In this document: positions 1 to 5,882 of the stretch, piece by piece | How positions within the stretch are numbered: position 1 is the stretch's first letter | Layout: every line of letters starts with the position of its first letter | Origin: Alcanivorax sp. | Lineage (GTDB): Bacteria > Pseudomonadota > Gammaproteobacteria > Pseudomonadales > Alcanivoracaceae | Assembly (NCBI GenBank): GCA_007135015.1 | Contig: SLJS01000147.1 | Location: 1-8,345 of the forward strand | Reading direction: 5' to 3' | DNA length: 8,345 nt | Made by a program: the position numbers and the translations under genes | Notes under the pieces: model-generated | The model's input: only the letters and a program-made list of their open reading frames with translations | What the model was told of the DNA's origin: nothing | Databases searched by the model: none

Positions 1-58
1 GAGTCGCAAAAGCCTTTTCCAGTTTTGGCGCTGGCTGCTGTAAGCCTCCACCCCTTCG
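1..58. other. Non-coding flank left of the MITE-like element
   Basis: I see no credible gene, promoter or strong hairpin in these bases. They lie downstream of the minus-strand mutase gene, beyond the inverted-repeat element. Together with that element they make up the roughly 305-base gene-free left edge of the window. Confidence 0.5.
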
Positions 59-80
59 CTAGCCCGGATATTTCACCAAA
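59..80 (+). repeat. Left terminal inverted repeat of MITE-like element
   Basis: It pairs perfectly with 288-309 over 22 bases. Identity stops at base 58 on the outside (G, where a match would need A) and at base 81 on the inside. Confidence 0.75.
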
Positions 81-132
81 TGCCATGTGATTCGCGCAGC
101 GGATGGTCGTCCTCAGGCGTGCTCGCGACTGA

Positions 133-154
133 AACCGTAGCAGGGACTACGGTT
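133..154. repeat. Hairpin inside the MITE-like element
   Basis: AACCGTAG (133-140) and CTACGGTT (147-154) form an 8-bp stem with a 6-base loop. There is no T-run after it on either strand, so it is not an obvious intrinsic terminator. Structured interiors are common in miniature elements. Confidence 0.55.
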
Positions 155-287
155 AAAGGAGCATGCGCGCCTGACGGCGGCCAGACCAAGCGAAGCGCAT
201 GGCAAGCGTAATTGTACCCACGGGCCACCTGGCTCGACGCCTTTGAAAGACCTGTATAATGGCACCACAGGTCGATTATGGGAGTGG

Positions 288-309
288 TTTGGTGAAATAT
301 CCGGGCTAG
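288..309 (-). repeat. Right terminal inverted repeat, overlapping a gene stop codon
   Basis: It is the exact reverse complement of 59-80. On the minus strand, positions 308-306 read TAG and end the mutase gene, so the coding region stops inside the repeat. Confidence 0.75.
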
Positions 310-1706
310 TCCAACCGCTCCAGCACCCGGTCAATGCTGCGCTCGAACCGCTCACGAATCCGTGACAGGCTTCCCGCATCACGCCCTTCATAGCGGGCCA
401 CCAGCTTGGGGGATGTGTTGGAAGCGCGTACCAGACCCCAGCCGTCTTCGTAGTCGACCCGTATGCCGTCAAGCGTGCAGCGCTCCCCCTCGCCGAAATC
501 GCCCTCGCGAACCAGTTCCTCGATCACTCGGAACTTGTGCTCCTCCGGAACGGCAATGGAGATTTCCGGAGTACTGTGATCCCGGGGAAAACGCGCAAAG
601 AACACATCGGCATCCTCATCCCGGGCAGCCAGGATCTCCACCAGCCGCGCCGCGGCATAGATGCCGTCATCAAAACCGTACCAGCGGTCGGCGAAGAAGA
701 TATGGCCGCTCATTTCGCCCGCCAGGGGCGCCCCCGTGGCCTGCATGCGGTCCTTGATCAGCGAGTGCCCGGTCTTGTACATCTCAGGCTGCCCTCCGAG
801 CCGGCGGACCATGCGGGCAAGATTGGCGGTACACTTCACATCGAAGATGACCTGGCTGCCAGGCCTGCGTGCAAGCAGCTCCTCCGCATAGGCCATCATC
901 AGGTGATCCGGATAAATCAGCTCACCCTGCGGCGTCACCACCCCCACCCTGTCCCCGTCGCCGTCAAAACCGAAGCCGATATCCGCGCCGGTCTCACCGA
1001 CGCGCCGGATCAGATCCGTCATGTTCTCGGGCACGCCCGGGTCCGGATGATGGTTGGGGAAGGTCCCGTCAATGCGCGTATGGAGCTCGTCCACCTCGCA
1101 TCCGATCCTGCGCAGCAGCTCCGGGCCAAGTTCACCGGTGACACCGTTGCCGGCATCTACCACCACCCTCAGCGGGCGCCGGGGACGAATGTCACCGGCA
1201 ATCCGCTGCAGATATTCCTCGGCCAGGTCCACTTCCTCCAGGCTTCCTTCCGCAACGTCCGGGTCCCGGTCGGGAATACTGCGACGGATCTCCATGATCT
1301 GCTCGCCGAACAGGGCCTTGCGATCGAGCACTACCTTGAACCCGTTGTAGTCCGGCGGATTATGGCTGCCGGTGACCATCACGCCCGCGCGCACCCCGTC
1401 CAGCACGAAGGTGGCGAAGTAGAGCACCGGAGTAGGAACCCGGCCGATATCGACCACATCACAGCCGCCACGGCGAAGCCCGCTGATCAGGGCCGCCGAC
1501 ATCCGCGGAGCGGACAGGCGTCCGTCACGCGCCACGGCAATACGTCGCAGCCCCTTGTCACCGGCCAGCTTCGCAATGGCGAGTCCGATCTGCCGGGCAA
1601 TGTCCTCCGACAGGGTCTCGCCAACAATGCCGCGAATATCATAAGCCCGGAAGATCGAGTCCGTCAGCGCGATGGCCTCTTGCCTGGTATTTGCTGAATC
1701 AGTCAA
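306..1706 (-). CDS. algC: Phosphomannomutase/phosphoglucomutase (AlgC/ManB type)
   Basis: A cytoplasmic alpha-D-phosphohexomutase that interconverts hexose-6-phosphates and hexose-1-phosphates. It would feed GalU with glucose-1-P and GDP-mannose synthesis with mannose-1-P. From a TTG start the protein is 466 residues, against 463 for Pseudomonas AlgC. All four family signatures are present: the phosphoserine loop TGSHNP (112-117, Ser114), the Mg loop DGDGDR (248-253), the sugar loop GEMSGH (330-335) and the phosphate-binding RASNTSP (427-433). The TTG at 1706 is chosen because it lies one base past the pgi stop, has GGGAGAAG about nine bases upstream, and gives the expected N-terminus just before FRAYDIRG. 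The GTG at 1796 would add 30 residues inside pgi. Translation is probably coupled to pgi. The stop codon lies in a MITE-like inverted repeat. Dual PMM/PGM specificity is inferred from the AlgC likeness. Confidence 0.93.
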   Translation of the reverse strand: MTDSANTRQEAIALTDSIFRAYDIRGIVGETLSEDIARQIGLAIAKLAGDKGLRRIAVARDGRLSAPRMSAALISGLRRGGCDVVDIGRVPTPVLYFATFVLDGVRAGVMVTGSHNPPDYNGFKVVLDRKALFGEQIMEIRRSIPDRDPDVAEGSLEEVDLAEEYLQRIAGDIRPRRPLRVVVDAGNGVTGELGPELLRRIGCEVDELHTRIDGTFPNHHPDPGVPENMTDLIRRVGETGADIGFGFDGDGDRVGVVTPQGELIYPDHLMMAYAEELLARRPGSQVIFDVKCTANLARMVRRLGGQPEMYKTGHSLIKDRMQATGAPLAGEMSGHIFFADRWYGFDDGIYAAARLVEILAARDEDADVFFARFPRDHSTPEISIAVPEEHKFRVIEELVREGDFGEGERCTLDGIRVDYEDGWGLVRASNTSPKLVARYEGRDAGSLSRIRERFERSIDRVLERLD

Positions 1707-1707
1707 A

Positions 1708-3342
1708 TCACTCTTCTCCCTTTCGCTGGCGCCGGATGAAATCAACCAGCCCCAGCGTGGCACCATCCACCTGCTCACGGCCCTGACCGCCGTCACGGAT
1801 CATGTCCAGGGTGCTTCGGGCGATTTCCTTGCCCATTTCCACGCCCCACTGATCAAAGGGATTGATCCCCCAGATCACGGACTGGGTGAAGACCTTGTGC
1901 TCATACAGCGCCACCAGCGCCCCCATACTGTAGGGATTGAGCTCGTCAAGCAGTATCGTGGCGCTGGGCTGGTTGCCGTGGTAACGCCGGAACAGGTCGG
2001 TGGGCGCCGTCTCCGGAAGTGCCTTCTCCCCCAGTGCCAGCAGCCGCGACTGCGCCAGGCAATTGGCCAGGGCCAGGTCATGCTGGGGAAGCAGTTCCTG
2101 CTGGGCGGCATCGTGCCGGCCCTCGCGGTAGCGGAGCACCGGCGCGATGAAATCACAGGTAACGGGCTCGGTTCCCTGATGCAGAAGCTGATAAAAGGCA
2201 TGCTGGGCGTTGGGCCCCACGTCGCCCCAGATGATCGGACAGGTTCGGGACTCCACCGGCCTGCCGTCCCGGGTGACGGACTTGCCGTTGGACTCCATTT
2301 CCAGTTGCTCGAGAAAGGCGGGCAGATACTTCAGGCGGCCGTCGTACGGAAGGATCGCGTGTGCGTTGATATCAAGAAAGTTTGTATTCCAGACACCGAT
2401 CAGCGCCATCAGCACTGGAATATTGTCCCGCCATGGCGTGGTACGGAAATGCCGATCCATGGACCAGGCCCCGGCCAGGAGCTCACGAAACCCTTCCATG
2501 CCGGTAATCAGGGCCACGGGAAGGCCTATGGCCGACCAGACGGAATAGCGCCCGCCCACCCAGTCCCAGAGCCGGAGCTGATTCTCGGGCCTGATCCCCC
2601 ACCGCGACATTCTCTCCGGTTGTGCGGAAACGCCGAGAAAATGACAGCGCAAAACAGCGGAGTCGTCGCTGTCCATTGCCCGGCTCAGCCAGGAATGTGC
2701 CGTGGCCGCGTTGTAGAGCGTGTCCACCGTGGTGAAGGACTTGGACGAAATCACGAACAGGGTGGTCTCCGGACGGAGCCGATGAAGCAGGTGCGAAACC
2801 TGGCTTCCGTCCATTGAGGAGACGAAATGTACCGAAAGCTCCCGCGCATCCGGGGCCCGGTGATCCTCCAGGGCACGGCTGATCATCAGTGGCCCCAGGT
2901 CGGAGCCGCCGACTCCGATATTGACCACATCCCGGATCACTTCCCCGGTACAGCCCCGCCACTGCCCCGCGTGAAGCTGCGCGACGATGCGCTCCATGCG
3001 CTCAAGCTGCGCCTGCACATCGGCAAGCAGTGTCTGGCCGGCAACCGGTTCGACGGAATCGTCCGGCATGCGCAGGGCCCAGTGCATGGCCGCCCGGTCC
3101 TCGGTGCTGTTGATGCGCTCACCGGAATATAGTCGCTCGATCCAGTCTCCCAGTTCCCTTTCATCGGCCAGACGGAACAGAAGCTCCAGCGTCTCACCGG
3201 TCAGCCGCTGGCGGCTGAAGTCATACAGCAACGGCCCCGTCCTGCGATGCAGTCGCTCAAAGCGCTGCTCATCGCCGGAAAAGAGCTCGTGCAGATGACG
3301 GGCTCCGATTTCCTCCGCGTGCTTGTGCAGTTTTTTCCACAT
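1708..3342 (-). CDS. pgi: Glucose-6-phosphate isomerase
   Basis: Cytoplasmic Pgi interconverts glucose-6-P and fructose-6-P. Here it links central carbon flow to the nucleotide-sugar genes. The ATG at 3342 gives 544 residues (E. coli Pgi has 549) and an N-terminus, MWKKLHKHAEEIG, that lines up with the family. AGGCGG lies nine bases upstream. Visible blocks are the sugar-phosphate loop GVGGSDLGP (143-151), SSKSFTT (199-205), signature 1 DWVGGRYS (260-267, Arg265), the catalytic base Glu350 in MESNGK, His388 in LLHQGT, and signature 2 ending GVEMGK with Lys505. All key catalytic residues are present, so it should be active. A GTG at 3366 is a possible alternative start. The gene begins 31 bases after the Ugd-like gene and ends one base before the mutase TTG, so it sits inside an operon. 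Confidence 0.96.
   Translation of the reverse strand: MWKKLHKHAEEIGARHLHELFSGDEQRFERLHRRTGPLLYDFSRQRLTGETLELLFRLADERELGDWIERLYSGERINSTEDRAAMHWALRMPDDSVEPVAGQTLLADVQAQLERMERIVAQLHAGQWRGCTGEVIRDVVNIGVGGSDLGPLMISRALEDHRAPDARELSVHFVSSMDGSQVSHLLHRLRPETTLFVISSKSFTTVDTLYNAATAHSWLSRAMDSDDSAVLRCHFLGVSAQPERMSRWGIRPENQLRLWDWVGGRYSVWSAIGLPVALITGMEGFRELLAGAWSMDRHFRTTPWRDNIPVLMALIGVWNTNFLDINAHAILPYDGRLKYLPAFLEQLEMESNGKSVTRDGRPVESRTCPIIWGDVGPNAQHAFYQLLHQGTEPVTCDFIAPVLRYREGRHDAAQQELLPQHDLALANCLAQSRLLALGEKALPETAPTDLFRRYHGNQPSATILLDELNPYSMGALVALYEHKVFTQSVIWGINPFDQWGVEMGKEIARSTLDMIRDGGQGREQVDGATLGLVDFIRRQRKGEE
1713..1720 (-). promoter_or_regulatory. Ribosome binding site deciding the TTG start of the mutase
   Basis: The minus strand reads GGGAGAAG here, inside the last codons of pgi. 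It lies six to nine bases before the TTG at 1706, depending on which purines pair. No ATG or GTG in frame downstream gives a sensible N-terminus, so this site supports the TTG. Confidence 0.6.
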
Positions 3343-3373
3343 CGCCTTGTACCGCCTGCGGGCCACAACCCGT

Positions 3374-4669
3374 CTATCCGCGACCGATCCCGTAGTATTC
3401 GAATCCGCACTCGCGCACATGCTCCGGCGCGTAGATGTTGCGGCCATCGAGAATCAGCGGAGTATTCATCAGGGAACGGAGCTTGTCGAAGTCCGGACTC
3501 CAGTAGGATTTCCATTCGGTAACCAGCATCAGCGCATCCGCCTCGCGGGCGGCCTCATAGGGATCCTCGCAGGGCTCGATGCCGGCCTGTCCCCGATAGT
3601 GCTCCATCAGCTCCGGCAGCGCTTCCGGGTCGTGGATCCGCACCCGCGCGCCCTGTGCCAGCAGCGCATCAATCAGCCGCAGCACCGGTGCATTGTCCAC
3701 GCGGGTAGTGCCGGGCTTGAACGCCGCGCCCCAGATGGCAATGCCGCGCCCGGAAATATCCGTCCCGTAGTGACGCCAGAGCTTGCGAAAGAGGATCTCC
3801 TTCTGGCGCTCATTGATCGCCAGCACCTGCTCGAGCAGCTCCGAGCCCACGCCACTGTGCGCGAGCGTGGAGGCCAGGCTCATCACGTCCCGGGAAAAGT
3901 TGGGCCCGCCAAAACCGCAACCCGGATAAAGGTAGGCCTCGCCAATGCGCGGGTCCGCGCCCACGCCCTGGCGAACCGCCTCGATATCCACCGAAAGCGT
4001 ATCGGCCAGGGTAGCCATGTCGTTCATGAAACTCAGACGGGTGGCGAGCATGCCGGTAATGGCAAGCCGGGTGAATTCCGCCTCCCGGGGGCTCATCACC
4101 AGCATGTCGTCCCGGCGCCGGTTGAACGGGCGAAGAATCTCGCGCACCCGTTTTTCCGCCCACAGGGAAACGCAGCCGAGCAGCCAGTGGCCGGGGCGGG
4201 TATAGCCCTCGATGGCTGTGCCCTCGCGGAGCAGATCCGGAAGGCTGACCACTTCGGCAGGCGGGGCCGGGGCCGGCCTGACGGCGTCCAGTTCCTGCTG
4301 AAGGCGCTCGGTGCTGCCCACGGGAAAGCTGGACTGATTGATGAGCAACCACCGGTTCTGTTCCCGGGCACCGATACGCCGGACCAGCTCCAGTGCCTGC
4401 TCCAGCTCATGAGGCTCCAGCGCCAGGAACACCGCGTCGGCGCTGTCATCCGGGCCCTCGTCCAGGGCACCGAGCAGCAGCCGCCCACTGGCCTGCTGTT
4501 CGGCCAGCAGCCGTTCCACTCCCGGCTCACGGAAGGGGCATTGACCCCGGGCAAGACTCTGGCCGACCGGGCCGGCGCCGGCCCGCAATACGACCTGATT
4601 GCCCGTGGAAGCAAACGCGCCCGCCGCCACCGCCGCACAGAGTCTGTCTCCATAGATCTCAAGGTGCAT
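3374..4669 (-). CDS. UDP-glucose dehydrogenase-like protein, probable pseudoenzyme
   Basis: The protein has 431 residues and aligns along its whole length with the ugd product two genes upstream. Shared blocks are YPGCGFGG (249-256), GMLATRLSFMND (206-217), WGAAFKP (313-319), LDGRNIYAPE (407-416) and the GIGRG end. The catalytic apparatus is missing. The GxGxxG loop reads GDRLCA (7-12), the NAD-ribose Asp30 is Ala30, and the NAD-contacting GTPSDEDG block is gone. The active-site Glu is Asp145, Lys is Arg201, Asn is Thr205 and the nucleophilic Cys is Asn257 (in GGPNFSRD). In the C-terminal UDP domain the TDDMR motif reads TTRVD. There is no internal stop or frameshift. The ATG at 4669 is chosen for its GAGGTGG ribosome site and because it matches the Ugd N-terminus. 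Oxidation of UDP-glucose looks impossible. A regulatory, scaffolding or heteromeric role with Ugd is inference. The gene probably arose by duplication. Confidence 0.88.
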   Translation of the reverse strand: MHLEIYGDRLCAAVAAGAFASTGNQVVLRAGAGPVGQSLARGQCPFREPGVERLLAEQQASGRLLLGALDEGPDDSADAVFLALEPHELEQALELVRRIGAREQNRWLLINQSSFPVGSTERLQQELDAVRPAPAPPAEVVSLPDLLREGTAIEGYTRPGHWLLGCVSLWAEKRVREILRPFNRRRDDMLVMSPREAEFTRLAITGMLATRLSFMNDMATLADTLSVDIEAVRQGVGADPRIGEAYLYPGCGFGGPNFSRDVMSLASTLAHSGVGSELLEQVLAINERQKEILFRKLWRHYGTDISGRGIAIWGAAFKPGTTRVDNAPVLRLIDALLAQGARVRIHDPEALPELMEHYRGQAGIEPCEDPYEAAREADALMLVTEWKSYWSPDFDKLRSLMNTPLILDGRNIYAPEHVRECGFEYYGIGRG

Positions 4670-4674
4670 CTCGA

Positions 4675-4681
4675 CCACCTC
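4675..4681 (-). promoter_or_regulatory. Ribosome binding site of the Ugd-like gene
   Basis: The minus strand reads GAGGTGG five bases before the ATG at 4669. This is the clearest Shine-Dalgarno site in the cluster. It fixes the start and shows that the catalytically defective gene is still equipped for translation. Confidence 0.65.
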
Positions 4682-4687
4682 GCCTGA

Positions 4688-4714
4688 TAAAAGACACCGC
4701 GCCACCGGCGGTGT
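4688..4714 (-). terminator. Terminator-like or attenuator-like hairpin before the Ugd-like gene
   Basis: On the minus strand ACACCGC and GCGGTGT form a 7-bp stem with a 7-base loop, followed by CTTTTAT. The U-tract is short, so termination would be partial at best. It lies between galU and the Ugd-like gene and ends about 18 bases before the ATG, almost touching the ribosome site. It could end the galU message or tune expression of the downstream genes. Confidence 0.4.
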
Positions 4715-4761
4715 TCGGGGCAACTCCACCTTCTTCGCCGCTTCGCCGAGCAACACCGCAA

Positions 4762-4792
4762 CCCGGATGAAGGCCGAAGGCCGCGATCCGGG
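4762..4792 (+). repeat. Palindromic repeat, CCCGGAT...ATCCGGG type
   Basis: CCCGGAT (4762-4768) and ATCCGGG (4786-4792) form a 7-bp stem around a 17-base centre containing two GGCC boxes separated by GAA. The plus-strand layout (CCCGGATGAAG...ATCCGGG) matches the minus-strand layout of the repeat at 4877-4908 (CCCGGGTGAAG...ACCCGGG). The two are therefore related copies in opposite orientation. Repeats of this style are scattered between genes in many GC-rich gammaproteobacteria. Confidence 0.6.
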
Positions 4793-4862
4793 AAATCTTC
4801 CAGTGCGGGTACAACGCCCGCCTCGCGGTTGATCCTGTCCAGGGTGCCGGCGAAACGGGCCC

Positions 4863-4877
4863 GGCCCCTCCGGGGCC
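4863..4877. repeat. Short GC-rich hairpin next to the galU-proximal repeat
   Basis: GGCCCC (4863-4868) pairs with GGGGCC (4872-4877) around a 3-base loop. It lies just downstream of galU and directly adjoins the repeat at 4877-4908. It may help end or protect the galU message, but no T-run follows. Confidence 0.35.
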
Positions 4878-4908
4878 CCGGGTTACGCTTCGCTTCACCC
4901 GGGCTACG
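4877..4908 (-). repeat. GTAG-headed palindromic repeat overlapping the galU stop
   Basis: On the minus strand it begins GTAGCCCGGGTGAAGCGAAG and closes with ACCCGGG. The stem CCCGGGT/ACCCGGG occupies 4877-4883 and 4897-4903. The TAG of the head (4906-4904) is the galU stop codon. It forms an inverted pair with the repeat at 4762-4792. Confidence 0.6.
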
Positions 4909-5800
4909 AGCCCTGGTTCTTCCTTGCCGCTTCGTCGAGCATTTCCCGGAAGGCCTCACCGAGTTCCGGATGCAGCCTCCCATAATGCAGCGTGGCCTCC
5001 AGGAAACCGAGCTTGCTGCCGCAATCGTGGGTCTGGCCCCTCATGTGCCAGGCTTCCACCCCCTGCTCCGCAAGCAGGCTGGCTATGGCATCGGTGAGCT
5101 GGATCTCGTCACCCGCGCCGGGGGGTGTCTGCGCAAGCAGGGGAAAAATGCGCTGCGGCAGTACGTAGCGGCCCACCACCGCCAGCCGCGAAGGCGCATC
5201 CTCCGGCGCGGGCTTTTCCCGGATTCCGGTCATGGGCACACTTGCTCCGGGTTCCGGCGTGGCACCGTCGAGTTCGACTATCCCATACTGATGAACCTTC
5301 TCGCGCGGCACCGGCTCGACCATGATCTGCGCCTTTCCGGAATCGGCAAAACGCTCCAGCATGGCGGCAAGTTCCACACGATCACCGTCGGGGCTGTCCA
5401 CCAGCACGTCGGCCAGCAGTACGGCGAAGGGCTCGTCACCGATCACCTCGCGAGCACAAAGCACCGCATGGCCCAGCCCCAGGGCCTTGCCCTGGCGAAC
5501 ACTGATCACGCGCACCTCCGGCGGAATGATATCCCGGATCTCGGAAAGCAGATCGTGCTTGTGCTTCTTCTCGAGCTCCGCCTCCAGCTCGTAATTGACA
5601 TCGAAATGGTCTTCCACCGCGTTCTTCGCGGAATGGGTTACCAGCACGACCTCGCGTATGCCGGCCTCCACCGCTTCTTCCACCACGTACTGGATCGCGG
5701 GACGGTCCACCACCGTTACCATTTCCTTGGGAATGGCCTTGCTGGCGGGCAGCAGCCGCGTGCCCAGCCCCGCCACGGGTATTACCGCTTTCCTGATCAT
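4904..5800 (-). CDS. galU: UTP-glucose-1-phosphate uridylyltransferase
   Basis: Cytoplasmic GalU makes UDP-glucose and pyrophosphate from UTP and glucose-1-P. It takes the product of the mutase and supplies the substrate of Ugd. The protein has 298 residues, normal for bacterial GalU. It shows the nucleotide-binding start AGLGTRLLPASKAIPKEM (10-27), QGKALGLGHAV (103-113), the metal-site region LADVLVD (129-135, Asp131), EKPAPEDAPS (195-204), EIQLTDAI (232-239) and DCGSKLGF (259-266, Lys263). No key residue is missing. The ATG at 5800 has GAGGAA four bases upstream and gives the standard MIRKAVIPVAGLGTR start. The gene lies 82 bases after ugd, and that gap holds no clear promoter or terminator, so the two are probably cotranscribed. 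The stop codon is inside a palindromic repeat. Confidence 0.97.
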   Translation of the reverse strand: MIRKAVIPVAGLGTRLLPASKAIPKEMVTVVDRPAIQYVVEEAVEAGIREVVLVTHSAKNAVEDHFDVNYELEAELEKKHKHDLLSEIRDIIPPEVRVISVRQGKALGLGHAVLCAREVIGDEPFAVLLADVLVDSPDGDRVELAAMLERFADSGKAQIMVEPVPREKVHQYGIVELDGATPEPGASVPMTGIREKPAPEDAPSRLAVVGRYVLPQRIFPLLAQTPPGAGDEIQLTDAIASLLAEQGVEAWHMRGQTHDCGSKLGFLEATLHYGRLHPELGEAFREMLDEAARKNQGS

Positions 5801-5882
5801 CCGGTTCCTCGTTGTCTGCCGTTCAGATATTCGCTATGTGTCGGCGCCGGCCCGGTCGCGTTGCCCGCGCGCGCAGGCCGGA

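Larger units (their letters stand above)
59..309. mobile_element. MITE-like element with 22-bp perfect terminal inverted repeats
   Basis: Bases 59-80 and 288-309 are exact reverse complements over 22 bp (inner part TTTGGTGAAATATCCGGG, outer part CTAG). About 207 bp between them has no credible coding sequence. The interior holds an 8-bp-stem hairpin (133-140 with 147-154) and a 7-bp inverted repeat (249-255 with 267-273). No transposase is present, so this is either a non-autonomous miniature element or the remnant of an insertion sequence. Both ends carry the palindrome CTAG, which could be the tip of the repeat or a 4-bp target duplication; some IS5-family elements use CTAG-type targets. 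The right end contains the stop codon of the adjacent mutase gene. The family is not identified. Confidence 0.6.

Noticed and set aside
243..260. TTGAAA...TATAAT as a promoter inside the MITE-like element
   Set aside because: The two boxes are only 6 bases apart, far from the 16-18 needed, and no gene follows on the plus strand. TATAAT alone is not enough.
59..309. Repeats as a CRISPR array
   Set aside because: There are only two copies, in inverted orientation and about 207 bp apart, with no regular spacing.
113..472. Minus-strand 119-codon frame through the MITE-like element into the mutase
   Set aside because: It overlaps the mutase end in another frame, is cysteine- and tryptophan-rich in an unstructured way, and shows no transposase motif.
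537..1697. Plus-strand 386-codon open frame antisense to the mutase
   Set aside because: No motif, and the mutase on the minus strand has all four signatures.
3343..3447. 35-residue N-terminal extension of Pgi from an upstream ATG
   Set aside because: It would lie mostly inside the Ugd-like gene, is unlike Pgi N-termini, and the ATG at 3342 gives the normal family length.
3374..4669. Treating the Ugd-like gene as a degraded pseudogene or a frameshift artefact
   Set aside because: There is no stop or frame break, the alignment to Ugd is continuous, and the substitutions are specific and spread across separate motifs. One or two sequencing errors could not produce them.
3323..4687. Plus-strand 454-codon open frame antisense to the Ugd-like gene
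   Set aside because: No family motifs and biased composition. The minus-strand reading aligns end to end with Ugd.
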